This document shows, piece after piece, positions 9,230-17,570 of a DNA stretch of 64,000 nt. The position numbers and the translations under genes were made by a program. This DNA is from Bacteroidaceae bacterium (GTDB taxonomy: Bacteria; Bacteroidota; Bacteroidia; Bacteroidales; Bacteroidaceae): positions 121,635-185,634 of the forward strand of contig JAFXXQ010000046.1 of assembly GCA_017542145.1 (NCBI GenBank), written 5' to 3'. Position 1 is the stretch's first letter. Each line of letters starts with the position of its first letter. The notes under the pieces were generated by a model. The model saw only the letters and a program-made list of their open reading frames with translations. It was not told the origin of the DNA and searched no databases.

Positions 9230-10999
9230 TCAGTCGCCCAACGAATTGTCGTGAGTAATACGCAGGATTTTGGAACGGTGAGCACCCTCCTTACCGCCAA
9301 TGGGGAAGAGGAATGTGGGCACCTCAGCCATCTTGGTCTTGCCGTCGGGGGTGTAGTAGCGCCAGCGGCGAAGGAGGGTATCGAGCACACGGCCATCTAC
9401 AATCAGGCGAGTCATTTCGTTGGTACCCTGAATGGATAGGGTGTGGCGTCCAGGTGTAAGACGATAGTTGAAGGTATAGAGATAGCCGTCACGGCTGAAT
9501 CCCACAAGCCCCTTTATGGGGTCTGCAAGCCAGAAACATGTGCCGTTGTCATCGTAGAGCCAAGTGCTAGGCTCTTCCTCGACAGCGTCAATCTCAAGGG
9601 TGACGGTATAGGGCCACCCGATGCCAAGCACCTGCGAACGAACATCCTTTCCTACGGTATGGCTTAGCGAGTCAAATACCGCGTAAGGGAAGGTGACATG
9701 ATCGGCCGTCCATGTCTTGGCAGCAAGGGTCTGCATAGCGGGATATACACGATGGAGAATGTCAGCACAGCTGATGCCGTTGCCGGCATGATCGTTCCAG
9801 ACGGCAAACATACCTCCCTCGATGGCCGGGTCGCCCTCGTCGAAACGCTGGTTGCCAATCTGGGCAGGCGTCCAGTTGTCGTACTGCGAAGCGCAGTTCA
9901 GATAGTCGTAGTAGTATCCGGCCGCAGGGACGATATAGACATAGCCGTCGGGAATGCTAACGAGCTGATAGCCGGCCTCCTTCATTGTCTGCGGGTCGGC
10001 ATAGCCGTTGTACCAGCAGTTCATGAGCACGCCCTCGGCCTTCACGGGGGTGACGCCAGCGGCATGCGTGAGCGAACCCCACAGCACGGCCTGCTTGCCG
10101 TAGCTCTCGACGAGACGGATGTAGTGGTCGGTGAAGCGGCGGAACTCCTCGACGATGGTTGAGTCGCGGTTGCTGTATTCGTCGGTGCCAATGTTGACGC
10201 GGCGTCCGCGGAACACAGGGTTGTCGCCGCCAAGATATTCGGCAAACAGGGCATCGAGGAAGGGATAGACGTCAGGGTTGCGGAGGTTCAGGTGATCCAT
10301 GCCAAACTCGTTGCTGCCAAGGTCGGGACGGTAGTGGGTGAAGGCTAGGCTGTGGGCAGGGACGTCGATTTCGGGGATAATCTCCACGCCCTTTGCGTCG
10401 GCATACTCCTGCAGTTCGACAAACTCCTTCTTTGTGTAGTAGCCGTCGGTGGCAGCCAGGCCGGGATAGGTGTCGCACTCGAGGCGGAAGGCAGCGGGTG
10501 TGCTCGTCCAGTCGTTGTTGAAATACTGCGGGAAAGCGTTGTCGTTGAGGTGGAGATGAAGTGTGTTCATCTTGTAATAGGCCATCATGTCAACGATGTC
10601 GCGCAGCACGTACATGGGGATGAACTTGCGTCCGCAGTCGAGCATGAAGCCCCGCAGGGGATAGCGTGGCCAGTCATCAATCGTGCCGCAGGGCAGCGTG
10701 TCGCTCTGTTCGAGCAGCTGGGCCAGCGTTGTCCGCGCCAGGCGAAGGCCGGCATCAGAGGGCGACGAGACGCCTACACCCTTGCGGCTTATAGAGATAC
10801 TATACTCCTCAGGCGACCTGCGTTGTGACATCCGTTTGTGGAAAGTGATGCGACTGTCGTCCAGTCCATTCTCCGCAACGAACACCCCTTTACCGCCCTT
10901 CCAAGCCTGCACTTCGGGGATAGTGAAGGGTTTCGTATTCTGAGCAATAATCAGAACAGGCATAAAACACAGAAGCAACAGGACACAATTTCTTTTCAT
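9230..10999 (-). CDS. Beta-N-acetylhexosaminidase (GH20)
   Basis: Exo-acting hexosaminidase that releases terminal beta-linked GlcNAc/GalNAc from glycoproteins or chitooligosaccharides; exported. From the ATG at 10999 the protein is 589 residues with a signal peptide ending near IIAQ; a start nine codons upstream (11026) is less likely because it would put charged residues before the signal. The GH20 barrel starts around YPLRGFMLDCGR; catalytic Asp-Glu is in NIGTDEYSN (about residues 273-274). A C-terminal beta-sandwich-like region follows the barrel. It is last in the operon GH35, DUF922-like, CrcB, GH20, 27 bases after crcB. Confidence 0.93.
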   Translation of the reverse strand: MKRNCVLLLLCFMPVLIIAQNTKPFTIPEVQAWKGGKGVFVAENGLDDSRITFHKRMSQRRSPEEYSISISRKGVGVSSPSDAGLRLARTTLAQLLEQSDTLPCGTIDDWPRYPLRGFMLDCGRKFIPMYVLRDIVDMMAYYKMNTLHLHLNDNAFPQYFNNDWTSTPAAFRLECDTYPGLAATDGYYTKKEFVELQEYADAKGVEIIPEIDVPAHSLAFTHYRPDLGSNEFGMDHLNLRNPDVYPFLDALFAEYLGGDNPVFRGRRVNIGTDEYSNRDSTIVEEFRRFTDHYIRLVESYGKQAVLWGSLTHAAGVTPVKAEGVLMNCWYNGYADPQTMKEAGYQLVSIPDGYVYIVPAAGYYYDYLNCASQYDNWTPAQIGNQRFDEGDPAIEGGMFAVWNDHAGNGISCADILHRVYPAMQTLAAKTWTADHVTFPYAVFDSLSHTVGKDVRSQVLGIGWPYTVTLEIDAVEEEPSTWLYDDNGTCFWLADPIKGLVGFSRDGYLYTFNYRLTPGRHTLSIQGTNEMTRLIVDGRVLDTLLRRWRYYTPDGKTKMAEVPTFLFPIGGKEGAHRSKILRITHDNSLGD

Positions 11000-11026
11000 C
11001 AAACAAACTATTAAATCGTTAAACAA

Positions 11027-11395
11027 TCATTTCGCAATCAGGTAGCCGAGGGCGACAGCAGCTATGCCGAGAAGGACGCTGCCCACGGCGTATAGGGCGA
11101 AGGTGAGGTAGCTGCCCGTTTGGAGAAGGGCGAGGCTCTCTTTCGAAAAGGTGGAGAAGGTGGTGAAGCCACCGCAGAAGCCGACGGTAAGAAAGAGGCT
11201 GAGATGTCCCGAAAGAGCATTTGAACTGCGGACAGAGAGTCCCCATAGCAGTCCTATCAGCAGGCAGCCCACGACATTCACCGTGAACGTCGCCCACGGA
11301 AAGCCGCCCACGCTCTTCATCGCCAGCGAAACGAGGTAGCGCGCCACGCCCCCCGCGAAACTCCCCGCTCCAACATAAAGCAAATCCTTAAACAT
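11027..11395 (-). CDS. crcB: Fluoride channel CrcB/Fluc
   Basis: Small membrane protein that exports fluoride as a dual-topology dimer. At 122 residues it has four hydrophobic segments and the family motifs GGVARY near the N-terminus, TFTVNVVGC (about 37-45) and GFCGGFTTFSTFS (about 72-84). It lies inside an operon of glycan-degrading genes, 13 bases after a DUF922-like gene, leaving no room for the fluoride riboswitch often found upstream. Confidence 0.95.
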   Translation of the reverse strand: MFKDLLYVGAGSFAGGVARYLVSLAMKSVGGFPWATFTVNVVGCLLIGLLWGLSVRSSNALSGHLSLFLTVGFCGGFTTFSTFSKESLALLQTGSYLTFALYAVGSVLLGIAAVALGYLIAK

Positions 11396-11408
11396 ATCTT
11401 AGCATTTT

Positions 11409-12548
11409 TTACCAAACGGCACTATTGCTGCTGAAGCAAAACGAGACGGAGAGGTTTAACGAAGGCATCCAGCCAAGGCCCTGCTTCATGTGGGCAAAGC
11501 TCAGATAGGGGCGGAGACGAAGGGAGGTAAAGGAAGAATTCGTTCGGCCCCCAGCGAAAACGTTCACTTGCGAGGTGAAGAAAATGTCAGCAATCAGTCC
11601 GGCTTCAAGCGTAAAGGCCGTCACTTCATTGGAGATTTTATGCCCGAGGCCATCGTCGTATTTCTCCCCATCGTAGAAGGACATGCCGCCAGCCACGAAG
11701 GAATGAAGCGAATGACTACCGGTGCGGAGGAGATTATAGGCATAATAGACGTCGAAACTGCCAGAACTGATTTTCTCATTCCGATAGATGGGGCCGTTCT
11801 TGGTGTGCAGGAACACGTTGCTCCGGCCAAAGGCCTCGAGGCTCATCGAGAGTCCCAACATCGACTTGTAGGCGGGGAAATCGGGAAAATCCCAGCCGAG
11901 CGTCATTCCGTGGGTAGGTGAGAATTCACCGCGGATGGGGAGACGGAGACTATAGCCGATGTACATGCCGTTGCCAGATTCATGTGAGGGAATGAAGTCA
12001 GCGGAGCGGGGGTCGAAGGTCTCTTTCTCGAGTTCGCCCTTTATGTAGTAGTGATAGTCCATCAGGGCGAGGTACACCCTACCAGAGTCGGTTTTCTGAT
12101 TCAGCTCATCAATTTGTTTTGCACGTTGTCTGTAGTAGAATGCAAACAATTCGTCGGCATCGCCGGTGAAGGATACGGTGTTATATTCCCGTGTGGCCTT
12201 ACGGCAATAGAGTTCCGAAATATCGAAAAGCGTCTGATGGTAGAGCAGAAGCTCATCGGTGCGCACGCTATCCGAGGCCCACGATTCGTAACGGTCAACA
12301 TAAGTGTAATATCTGACGTAGGAGTACGTGGTGCTTCCCTTTTTCACATTATCCCTCCTCGCTCCAAAACTAAGTGAAAGACAGATGGGGGCGGCATCGT
12401 CCTGAGGCCGCTCGCTCAAGTAGTCGTCCCAAGTGAGTTTGCCGTTGTCCCAGTAATGCCGGCTAGTAGCAAAATCCTGTGCCTTCAGCCTTAGCGGCAT
12501 GATGGTGACGAACAAAGCCACAAGTGCAAAAAAACGGAGTTCCTTCAT
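11409..12548 (-). CDS. Exported protein with DUF922-like N-terminus and barrel-like C-terminus
   Basis: Function not known. From the ATG at 12548 it has a signal peptide (MKELRFFALVAL, cleavage near KAQ). The next 120 residues show LTWDDY and LLYHQTLFDISELY, which recall the LTWxDF and LLxHExxHFDI pieces of DUF922 peptidase-like proteins; here the zinc motif HExxH would be HQTLF, so it looks catalytically dead. The second half has alternating aromatic strands and ends in Trp, as in outer-membrane beta-barrels; this is inference. It lies between GH35 (gap of a few tens of bases) and crcB in one transcription unit. Confidence 0.65.
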   Translation of the reverse strand: MKELRFFALVALFVTIMPLRLKAQDFATSRHYWDNGKLTWDDYLSERPQDDAAPICLSLSFGARRDNVKKGSTTYSYVRYYTYVDRYESWASDSVRTDELLLYHQTLFDISELYCRKATREYNTVSFTGDADELFAFYYRQRAKQIDELNQKTDSGRVYLALMDYHYYIKGELEKETFDPRSADFIPSHESGNGMYIGYSLRLPIRGEFSPTHGMTLGWDFPDFPAYKSMLGLSMSLEAFGRSNVFLHTKNGPIYRNEKISSGSFDVYYAYNLLRTGSHSLHSFVAGGMSFYDGEKYDDGLGHKISNEVTAFTLEAGLIADIFFTSQVNVFAGGRTNSSFTSLRLRPYLSFAHMKQGLGWMPSLNLSVSFCFSSNSAVW

Positions 12549-12569
12549 CGCCAATATTGTGGGGAATCT

Positions 12570-14552
12570 TTACTTCATAGCGCCAGGGCCATCGCCTTGC
12601 CAGACAGCGCCAGGGCCGTCGCCCTGCCAGGTCTCGCCGTCCTGCGGGGTGATGACGGGCGTGGGCTGGCGGAGGTTGTCAAGGATGGGATGGTCGAGGC
12701 CTTCAATGACGGACGCCTGCGGCCCGATGACGTCGAGGACAACGATTTCGTTCTGCCCCCGCTTGAGCCAGCAGCCGGGGACGTAGAGCGTCTGCTGCGG
12801 GCCGATTTCCCAGAAACGGCCTATGGCGTGGCCGTTGACATACGCCTGACCCTTGCCCCACGAGCTCATGTCGAGCCACGTGTCGCCCACGGCGGAGACG
12901 TTGAACGTGCCGCGGTAGTAGCCGCGCGTGCCGAAAATCTTCACCTCGTCGGCAAACCCCTCGTGGTACTCATCGACACGACGGCCCGAGAAGCCGTCCA
13001 GGGCAGAGAGGGCCTGACCGTAGTCATCGGGGATGGGGTATCGTTCCCAGCCCGAAATCGTGACGGTCTCGTCGGCGTAGTGCAGAGTGACGTCGCCCAC
13101 AATGCCCTTGAAGTCCTTGATGGCGCGGCCGTAGTTGATGCGGCCGGTGGCCTCGACAAGGATGCGGAGTACATCGCCCTCACGGGTGGGAGGAAGGGTG
13201 AGGGTGGTCTCGCGGACACGGCGATCGAGCCTACCGACGAAACGGTCGTTAATGAACACCTGCGCGTAGTCGTGGGCGTCGAGGGTGAGGGTGCTGGGCA
13301 CGGGCACTTCCGGCAGGCGGGTGATGTAGTACATCGAGCCCCAGCCGAGGTTGTTGTACTCGAAGGTGAGGTTATTCTGGTTCTCGGTCGTGCAGAGGCC
13401 GCCACAGCCGTAGGCAATCGGGGCGAACTCGGTCAGTTCAACCTTCGGGAAGGAAATCACGGGATACATGGCGGGCACGGGGGGAAGGGCCTTGTCGCTG
13501 AACTGCTGCAGCATAGCGCGCAGCTCGTCGAACTTGGGCGTGGGGTGTCCCGCCTCGCTGATGGGCGCATCGTAGTCGTAGCTGGTGCAGTCGGGCTGAT
13601 AGCCGGGGCTGTTGGCGCCTGCCCAGTGGCCGAACGACGTGCCGCCGTGTACCATATAGAGACTAAAGGAGATGTTCTTCTCCAGCATCTCGCGCAGGCC
13701 GGCCACCATGTCCTTGGCGTCGCGCGTCTCGTGGGCGCGGCCCCAGTTGTCGAACCACCCGCTCCAGAACTCTGAGCACATGAGGGGCGTCGTGGGGCGC
13801 AGCTGCTTCAGGCGGCGGAACTGGCTGTCGATGTTCGAGCCCGTGCCGAAGTTCATCGTCCACAGCAGGTCGTCGAGGGCATTCTGCTCGAAGTTGCTGC
13901 TCCAGTCGCACTGGAAGAGGGGGACGTCGGTCCAGCCCACCTCGCGCAACACGTCGCGCACGGCGCTGACGTAGGGCTTATCGGTGCCGTAGCCGCCGAA
14001 CTCGTTCTCGACCTGCACCATGATGATGGGGCCGCCCTTCGACAGCTGGAGGTCGGCAAGCTGTCCGGCCAGGGCAGCTTCGAACTTGCGGACGCGCTCC
14101 ATGAAATAGGGGTCGAGCGAGCGGAGCTTGATGTCCTCCTTCTTCAGCAGCCACCAGGGCAGGCCGCCCATCTCCCACTCGGCGCAGCAGTAGGGCCCCG
14201 GGCGGACGATAACGTAGAGTCCGTGTTTCTGACAGAGTTTGACGAAGGCGCGGACGTCAGCCTGCCCCTCGAAGCAGAATTGGTCGGGCTGCGGCTCATG
14301 GAAGTTCCAGAAGACGTAGATGCAGACGGTGTTCATGCCCTGCGCCTTGACCATCTGGATGCGGTGCTCCCAGTATTCGCGGGGGATGCGGGGGAAGTGT
14401 ACCTCACCAGCTTTAACTACAAACGGCTTGCCGTCGAGGAGGAACGAGCCCTCGCCAATCGTGAACGACTTACCCATAGGACGCTGGCAACCGACAAGAA
14501 CAAACAATGCTACTGAAAGTAACAAGAGAGAGGGGAAGATTCTTTTTTTCAT
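12570..14552 (-). CDS. Beta-galactosidase (GH35), lipoprotein
   Basis: Exo-beta-galactosidase that removes terminal galactose from glycoprotein or plant glycans. A lipoprotein signal ends LVGC22. The GH35 barrel shows EVHFPRIPREYW, GPYCCAEWEMGG, the acid/base motif QVENEFG (E182/E184) and the nucleophile motif CSEFWSGW (E261). C-terminal jelly-roll domains follow. The last residues contain a tandem copy of WQGDGPGA encoded by two 27-base repeats (12579-12605, 12606-12632). First gene of the four-gene minus-strand operon, with a clear promoter at 14576-14606. Confidence 0.95.
   Translation of the reverse strand: MKKRIFPSLLLLSVALFVLVGCQRPMGKSFTIGEGSFLLDGKPFVVKAGEVHFPRIPREYWEHRIQMVKAQGMNTVCIYVFWNFHEPQPDQFCFEGQADVRAFVKLCQKHGLYVIVRPGPYCCAEWEMGGLPWWLLKKEDIKLRSLDPYFMERVRKFEAALAGQLADLQLSKGGPIIMVQVENEFGGYGTDKPYVSAVRDVLREVGWTDVPLFQCDWSSNFEQNALDDLLWTMNFGTGSNIDSQFRRLKQLRPTTPLMCSEFWSGWFDNWGRAHETRDAKDMVAGLREMLEKNISFSLYMVHGGTSFGHWAGANSPGYQPDCTSYDYDAPISEAGHPTPKFDELRAMLQQFSDKALPPVPAMYPVISFPKVELTEFAPIAYGCGGLCTTENQNNLTFEYNNLGWGSMYYITRLPEVPVPSTLTLDAHDYAQVFINDRFVGRLDRRVRETTLTLPPTREGDVLRILVEATGRINYGRAIKDFKGIVGDVTLHYADETVTISGWERYPIPDDYGQALSALDGFSGRRVDEYHEGFADEVKIFGTRGYYRGTFNVSAVGDTWLDMSSWGKGQAYVNGHAIGRFWEIGPQQTLYVPGCWLKRGQNEIVVLDVIGPQASVIEGLDHPILDNLRQPTPVITPQDGETWQGDGPGAVWQGDGPGAMK
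12579..12632 (-). repeat. 27-bp direct duplication in the 3' end of the GH35 gene
   Basis: Two adjacent 27-base units beginning AGCGCCAGGGCC differ at a few bases and encode two nine-residue copies of WQGDGPGA(V/M) at the extreme C-terminus of the protein. The stop follows directly. Confidence 0.9.
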
Positions 14553-14575
14553 AACCTGTTTTGGGTATTTTTGTG

Positions 14576-14606
14576 CAAAAGTAGGGATTAAATTTGGTTT
14601 GTCAAA
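14576..14606 (-). promoter_or_regulatory. Promoter of the GH35-GH20 operon
   Basis: On the minus strand, TTTG (14603-14606), 19 bases, TACTTTTG (14576-14583): an exact match to the Bacteroidetes -33/-7 pattern, about 25 bases before the GH35 start. Confidence 0.8.
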
Positions 14607-14624
14607 CTTTTTACCTTACTTTTG
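14593..14624 (+). promoter_or_regulatory. Promoter of the ATPase-DUF4435 unit
   Basis: TTTG (14593-14596), 20 bases, TACTTTTG (14617-14624), about 22 bases before the ATG at 14647. It overlaps the opposing GH35 promoter, so the two transcription units share one short control region. Confidence 0.75.
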
Positions 14625-14646
14625 CGACAATAATAAAATAGGTATA

Positions 14647-15321
14647 ATGAAAGAACTCTTACATCCTGCGGAATACATCCGCCGCGTAGATATCAATCCC
14701 CTGTGGGGGAAAAAGCACATCGTCTGGGAATTGCGCCCTGACGTGAACATCCTGAGCGGGGTGAACGGCATCGGCAAGAGTACCATCATGCGCAAGATGG
14801 CGCAACAGATGGAGCACGAAAACTTGCCCAGCGTCACCATCACTTACGAGCCCTCTAAGGCCGACGGAATCCCCTTCGATGTGTTCCATGGTGGCGAGAG
14901 CAATGGTCTTGGACGACTGCTGAGCCGTTATGCCTACTGCAAAGCTAACCGCCAGACTTTCTACCGCGTTGCCGACGAGTTGTTTGCCGTCACCGAGAAA
15001 ACTATCGTCCGCACACCCGACGAGATTCTCTTCCGTCAGGACGGTGAAGTGCTGACCACTGACCAACTCTCATCGGGCGAACGACAGATGCTTGCCATCC
15101 TGCTCACCGTCCTGTTGCAAGAGGAACGACCCTGTGTGCTCTTCATGGACGAGCCGGAAATTTCCCTCCACTTCGAGTGGCAGGAACGGCTCATCAGCAT
15201 CGTCCGCGAACTGAATCCCCACGTTCAGATTATCCTCTCCACTCACTCGCCCGCCATCATCATGAGCGGCTGGATGGATGCAGTAACCGAAGTGACGGAT
15301 ATCACGGTTGAGAAGGGTTAA
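14647..15321 (+). CDS. Compact ABC/OLD-like ATPase (AriA-like partner)
   Basis: Soluble ATPase of 224 residues: Walker A GVNGIGKST (38-46), signature LSSGERQ (141-147), Walker B CVLFMDEPE (163-171) and the switch histidine STHSP (198-202). This is the SMC/ABC-like AAA class seen in OLD, Gabija and PARIS proteins, here with almost no insertion. The open frame extends far upstream but the ATG at 14647 sits right behind a strong promoter and is the right start. The DUF4435 gene follows 30 bases later, so the two probably form a complex. Role unproven; see findings. Confidence 0.88.
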   Translation: MKELLHPAEYIRRVDINPLWGKKHIVWELRPDVNILSGVNGIGKSTIMRKMAQQMEHENLPSVTITYEPSKADGIPFDVFHGGESNGLGRLLSRYAYCKANRQTFYRVADELFAVTEKTIVRTPDEILFRQDGEVLTTDQLSSGERQMLAILLTVLLQEERPCVLFMDEPEISLHFEWQERLISIVRELNPHVQIILSTHSPAIIMSGWMDAVTEVTDITVEKG

Positions 15322-15351
15322 AGGTTAAAGAATTTTGAATAGAGGTCAGGG

Positions 15352-16470
15352 ATGGCACGGAAGCTCACAGACAATCTGTCGTCGCTCTATGTACAGGCTG
15401 CTAACAGTCTGCGCCCCAAGACGGCTCGCAAGAAGATTGTGGCCTATGTGGAGAGTTATGACGATATACCGTTCTGGAGCCATATCCTTAGCCAATTCTC
15501 GAACGACAAATACTACTTCCAGGTGATGCTCCCCAGCAGCAACACGCTGGCCAAGGGAAAGAAGGTAGCCATGATGAACCGGTTGGGCAATTCTTTAGGC
15601 GAGAACATGATTTCCTGCGTCGATGCCGATTATGACTACCTACTGCAAGGCGTCACATCCACCTCACGCAAGCTCATCCGCAGCCCTTTCGTCATCCACA
15701 CCTACGCCTATGCCATAGAGAACTATCAATGCTACCCCACTACACTACACGACATCTGTGTGCAGGCTACGCTCAACGACCATGAGTACATCGATTTCCC
15801 CGTCTTCTTCCGCCTCTACTCCAACATCATCCATCCGCTGTTTATTTGGAATATCTGGTGTTACCGCACGGGACGCCATGGTGTCTTCTCCATCCAAGAC
15901 TTCTCCGAAGCCACCCGTCTGGGGCCTGTAAGTTTCAATGTTCCCGTCACTGCCCTCGAGCAAGTTGCAGGCAAGGTGCGGCGCAAACTGGAATGGCTCC
16001 ATAAACGGTTCAGCAAGAACGAAGCAGAGATTGATGCCCTCAAAGCCGAGTTGCTCGGACTGGGCGTTACCCCCGACAACACCTTCCTCTTCGTGCAGGG
16101 ACATCACCTGAAGGACAACGTAACATTGAAAATCCTTATTCCCCTTTGCTCACGGCTGCGGCGTGAGCGCGAAGAGGAAATCAAGAACCTTGCCCTCCAC
16201 AATCAGCAATTTCAGAACGAGTTGTCGTCGTATCGCCACAGTGGAGAGAGTGTCGAAACTATTCTCCGCAAGAACATCCACCCCGAGGATGTCCCCACTT
16301 ACGAACTTGTTTGCCGCGACATCGAACGCTTGCTGGATACCTGCCGCAAACATGACGAGCGCAAAGCCGCCAAGGAGAAAATGGACGACGGACAAGCAAT
16401 TATGAAGGACAACGATAAACCTACAATGGACAATCCACAATTGACGAATGAGAATAACATACAATCATAA
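15352..16470 (+). CDS. DUF4435 (TOPRIM-like) protein
   Basis: DUF4435 protein of 372 residues. The TOPRIM-type acidic residues are visible: E34 in AYVESYDD and the DxD of CVDADYDYLL (D91, D93, D95), which would bind metal in a nuclease. DUF4435 is the domain of the PARIS effector AriB. A helical, charged region covers about 210-370. The last 20-odd residues (around PTMDNPQLTNEN) are encoded by a low-complexity word of the kind found between Bacteroidetes genes, so the tail probably arose by readthrough into intergenic DNA. The end overlaps the next gene by 23 bases. Confidence 0.85.
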   Translation: MARKLTDNLSSLYVQAANSLRPKTARKKIVAYVESYDDIPFWSHILSQFSNDKYYFQVMLPSSNTLAKGKKVAMMNRLGNSLGENMISCVDADYDYLLQGVTSTSRKLIRSPFVIHTYAYAIENYQCYPTTLHDICVQATLNDHEYIDFPVFFRLYSNIIHPLFIWNIWCYRTGRHGVFSIQDFSEATRLGPVSFNVPVTALEQVAGKVRRKLEWLHKRFSKNEAEIDALKAELLGLGVTPDNTFLFVQGHHLKDNVTLKILIPLCSRLRREREEEIKNLALHNQQFQNELSSYRHSGESVETILRKNIHPEDVPTYELVCRDIERLLDTCRKHDERKAAKEKMDDGQAIMKDNDKPTMDNPQLTNENNIQS

Positions 16471-17569
16471 ACTAAGTGAATATCATACGATATTCCACAT
16501 CGACGACCCTACCCTGTCCTATGCTGAACAGCTTGACACACTCATCGCTGCCTACAACAACTGGCTCACTGAGCACGAGGGACAAACGCCCCTCTTCCGC
16601 CGCTTCTTCCTGAGCGACGCCGCCAACCAGCAGCCCGCCCTCGAGCAGGCTCTCGATGGCGTCACCTTCTGCGCCACCTCCATCGTCCAGCAGCCGCCCC
16701 TCGACGGCACCAAGATTGCCCTCTGGCTCTGGAGCGCCTCCGACATGGAGCCCCTGCAGGGCTGCTTCACCCATAACGGCCTCACCCACTACTGGATGGG
16801 GGGCTGCATCCCCTACAGCCGCGCCGACATCTCGTCGCTCGACGCCCATCCACGCGTCACCGACAGCGAGCACCAGATGCGCGACCTCTTCGACGCCTGG
16901 CGCTGCGAGCTCAAACCCATGGACATGACCATCGCCGACAACGGCATCCGCACGTGGATTTTCGTCCGCGACGTCGACGTCAACTATCACGGCGTGGTCG
17001 AAGGCCGCCGCAAGTATTTTGCCCGCATCGGCCTCACCCCCAAAACTCACTTCCTCGCCAGCACCGGCATCGAAGGGCGCCACGCCCTGCCCGAGGTGCT
17101 GGTGCAGATGGACGGCTATGCCGTGCGCGGACTACAGCCCGGACAGGTGCAGTACCTCTATGCCAAGGACCATCTCAACCCCACCTACGAGTACGGCGTC
17201 ACCTTCGAGCGCGGCACCGCCGTCACCTACGGCGACCGCCGCCACGTCTTCATCAGCGGCACAGCCAGCATCGACGACAAGGGACGCGTCGTCCACGAGG
17301 GCGACATACGTCTGCAGACGCTGCGCATGCTGGAGAACATCCGCGCCCTGCTGGCCGAGGCCGACTGCACCATGACCGACATCGCCATGGCCATCGTCTA
17401 TCTGCGCGACACCGCCGACGCCGCCCTCGTCCGCAGCGTGCTCGCCGGCGAGCTGCCACAGCTCAACTACGTCCTCGTCCTCGCCCCCGTCTGCCGCCCC
17501 AAATGGCTGGTGGAGATGGAGTGCATCGCCGTCAAGGCTGTTTCCAAAACCGAATTACCCAACTTCTGA
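16448..17569 (+). CDS. Chorismatase/Rid-like protein
   Basis: Protein of 373 residues whose C-terminal half (from about 235) has the YjgF/RidA-type pattern HVFISGTASID...HEGDIRLQTLRMLENIRALL written here in pieces: GTASIDDKG, HEGDIRLQT, NIRALLAEA. The full length and a middle segment with STGIEG match the FkbO/Hyg5/XanB2 chorismatase family, which hydrolyses or eliminates pyruvate from chorismate. Whether this member uses chorismate cannot be told. No signal peptide. The start lies inside the end of the DUF4435 gene and the GH92 gene begins two bases after its stop, so all are probably co-transcribed. Confidence 0.7.
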   Translation: MRITYNHKLSEYHTIFHIDDPTLSYAEQLDTLIAAYNNWLTEHEGQTPLFRRFFLSDAANQQPALEQALDGVTFCATSIVQQPPLDGTKIALWLWSASDMEPLQGCFTHNGLTHYWMGGCIPYSRADISSLDAHPRVTDSEHQMRDLFDAWRCELKPMDMTIADNGIRTWIFVRDVDVNYHGVVEGRRKYFARIGLTPKTHFLASTGIEGRHALPEVLVQMDGYAVRGLQPGQVQYLYAKDHLNPTYEYGVTFERGTAVTYGDRRHVFISGTASIDDKGRVVHEGDIRLQTLRMLENIRALLAEADCTMTDIAMAIVYLRDTADAALVRSVLAGELPQLNYVLVLAPVCRPKWLVEMECIAVKAVSKTELPNF

Positions 17570-17570
17570 T

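Noticed and set aside
11396..11408. Fluoride riboswitch before crcB
   Set aside because: Only 13 bases separate it from the preceding gene.
14320..14646. N-terminal extension of the ATPase gene
   Set aside because: It overlaps the GH35 gene antisense and spans both divergent promoters; the ATG at 14647 fits.
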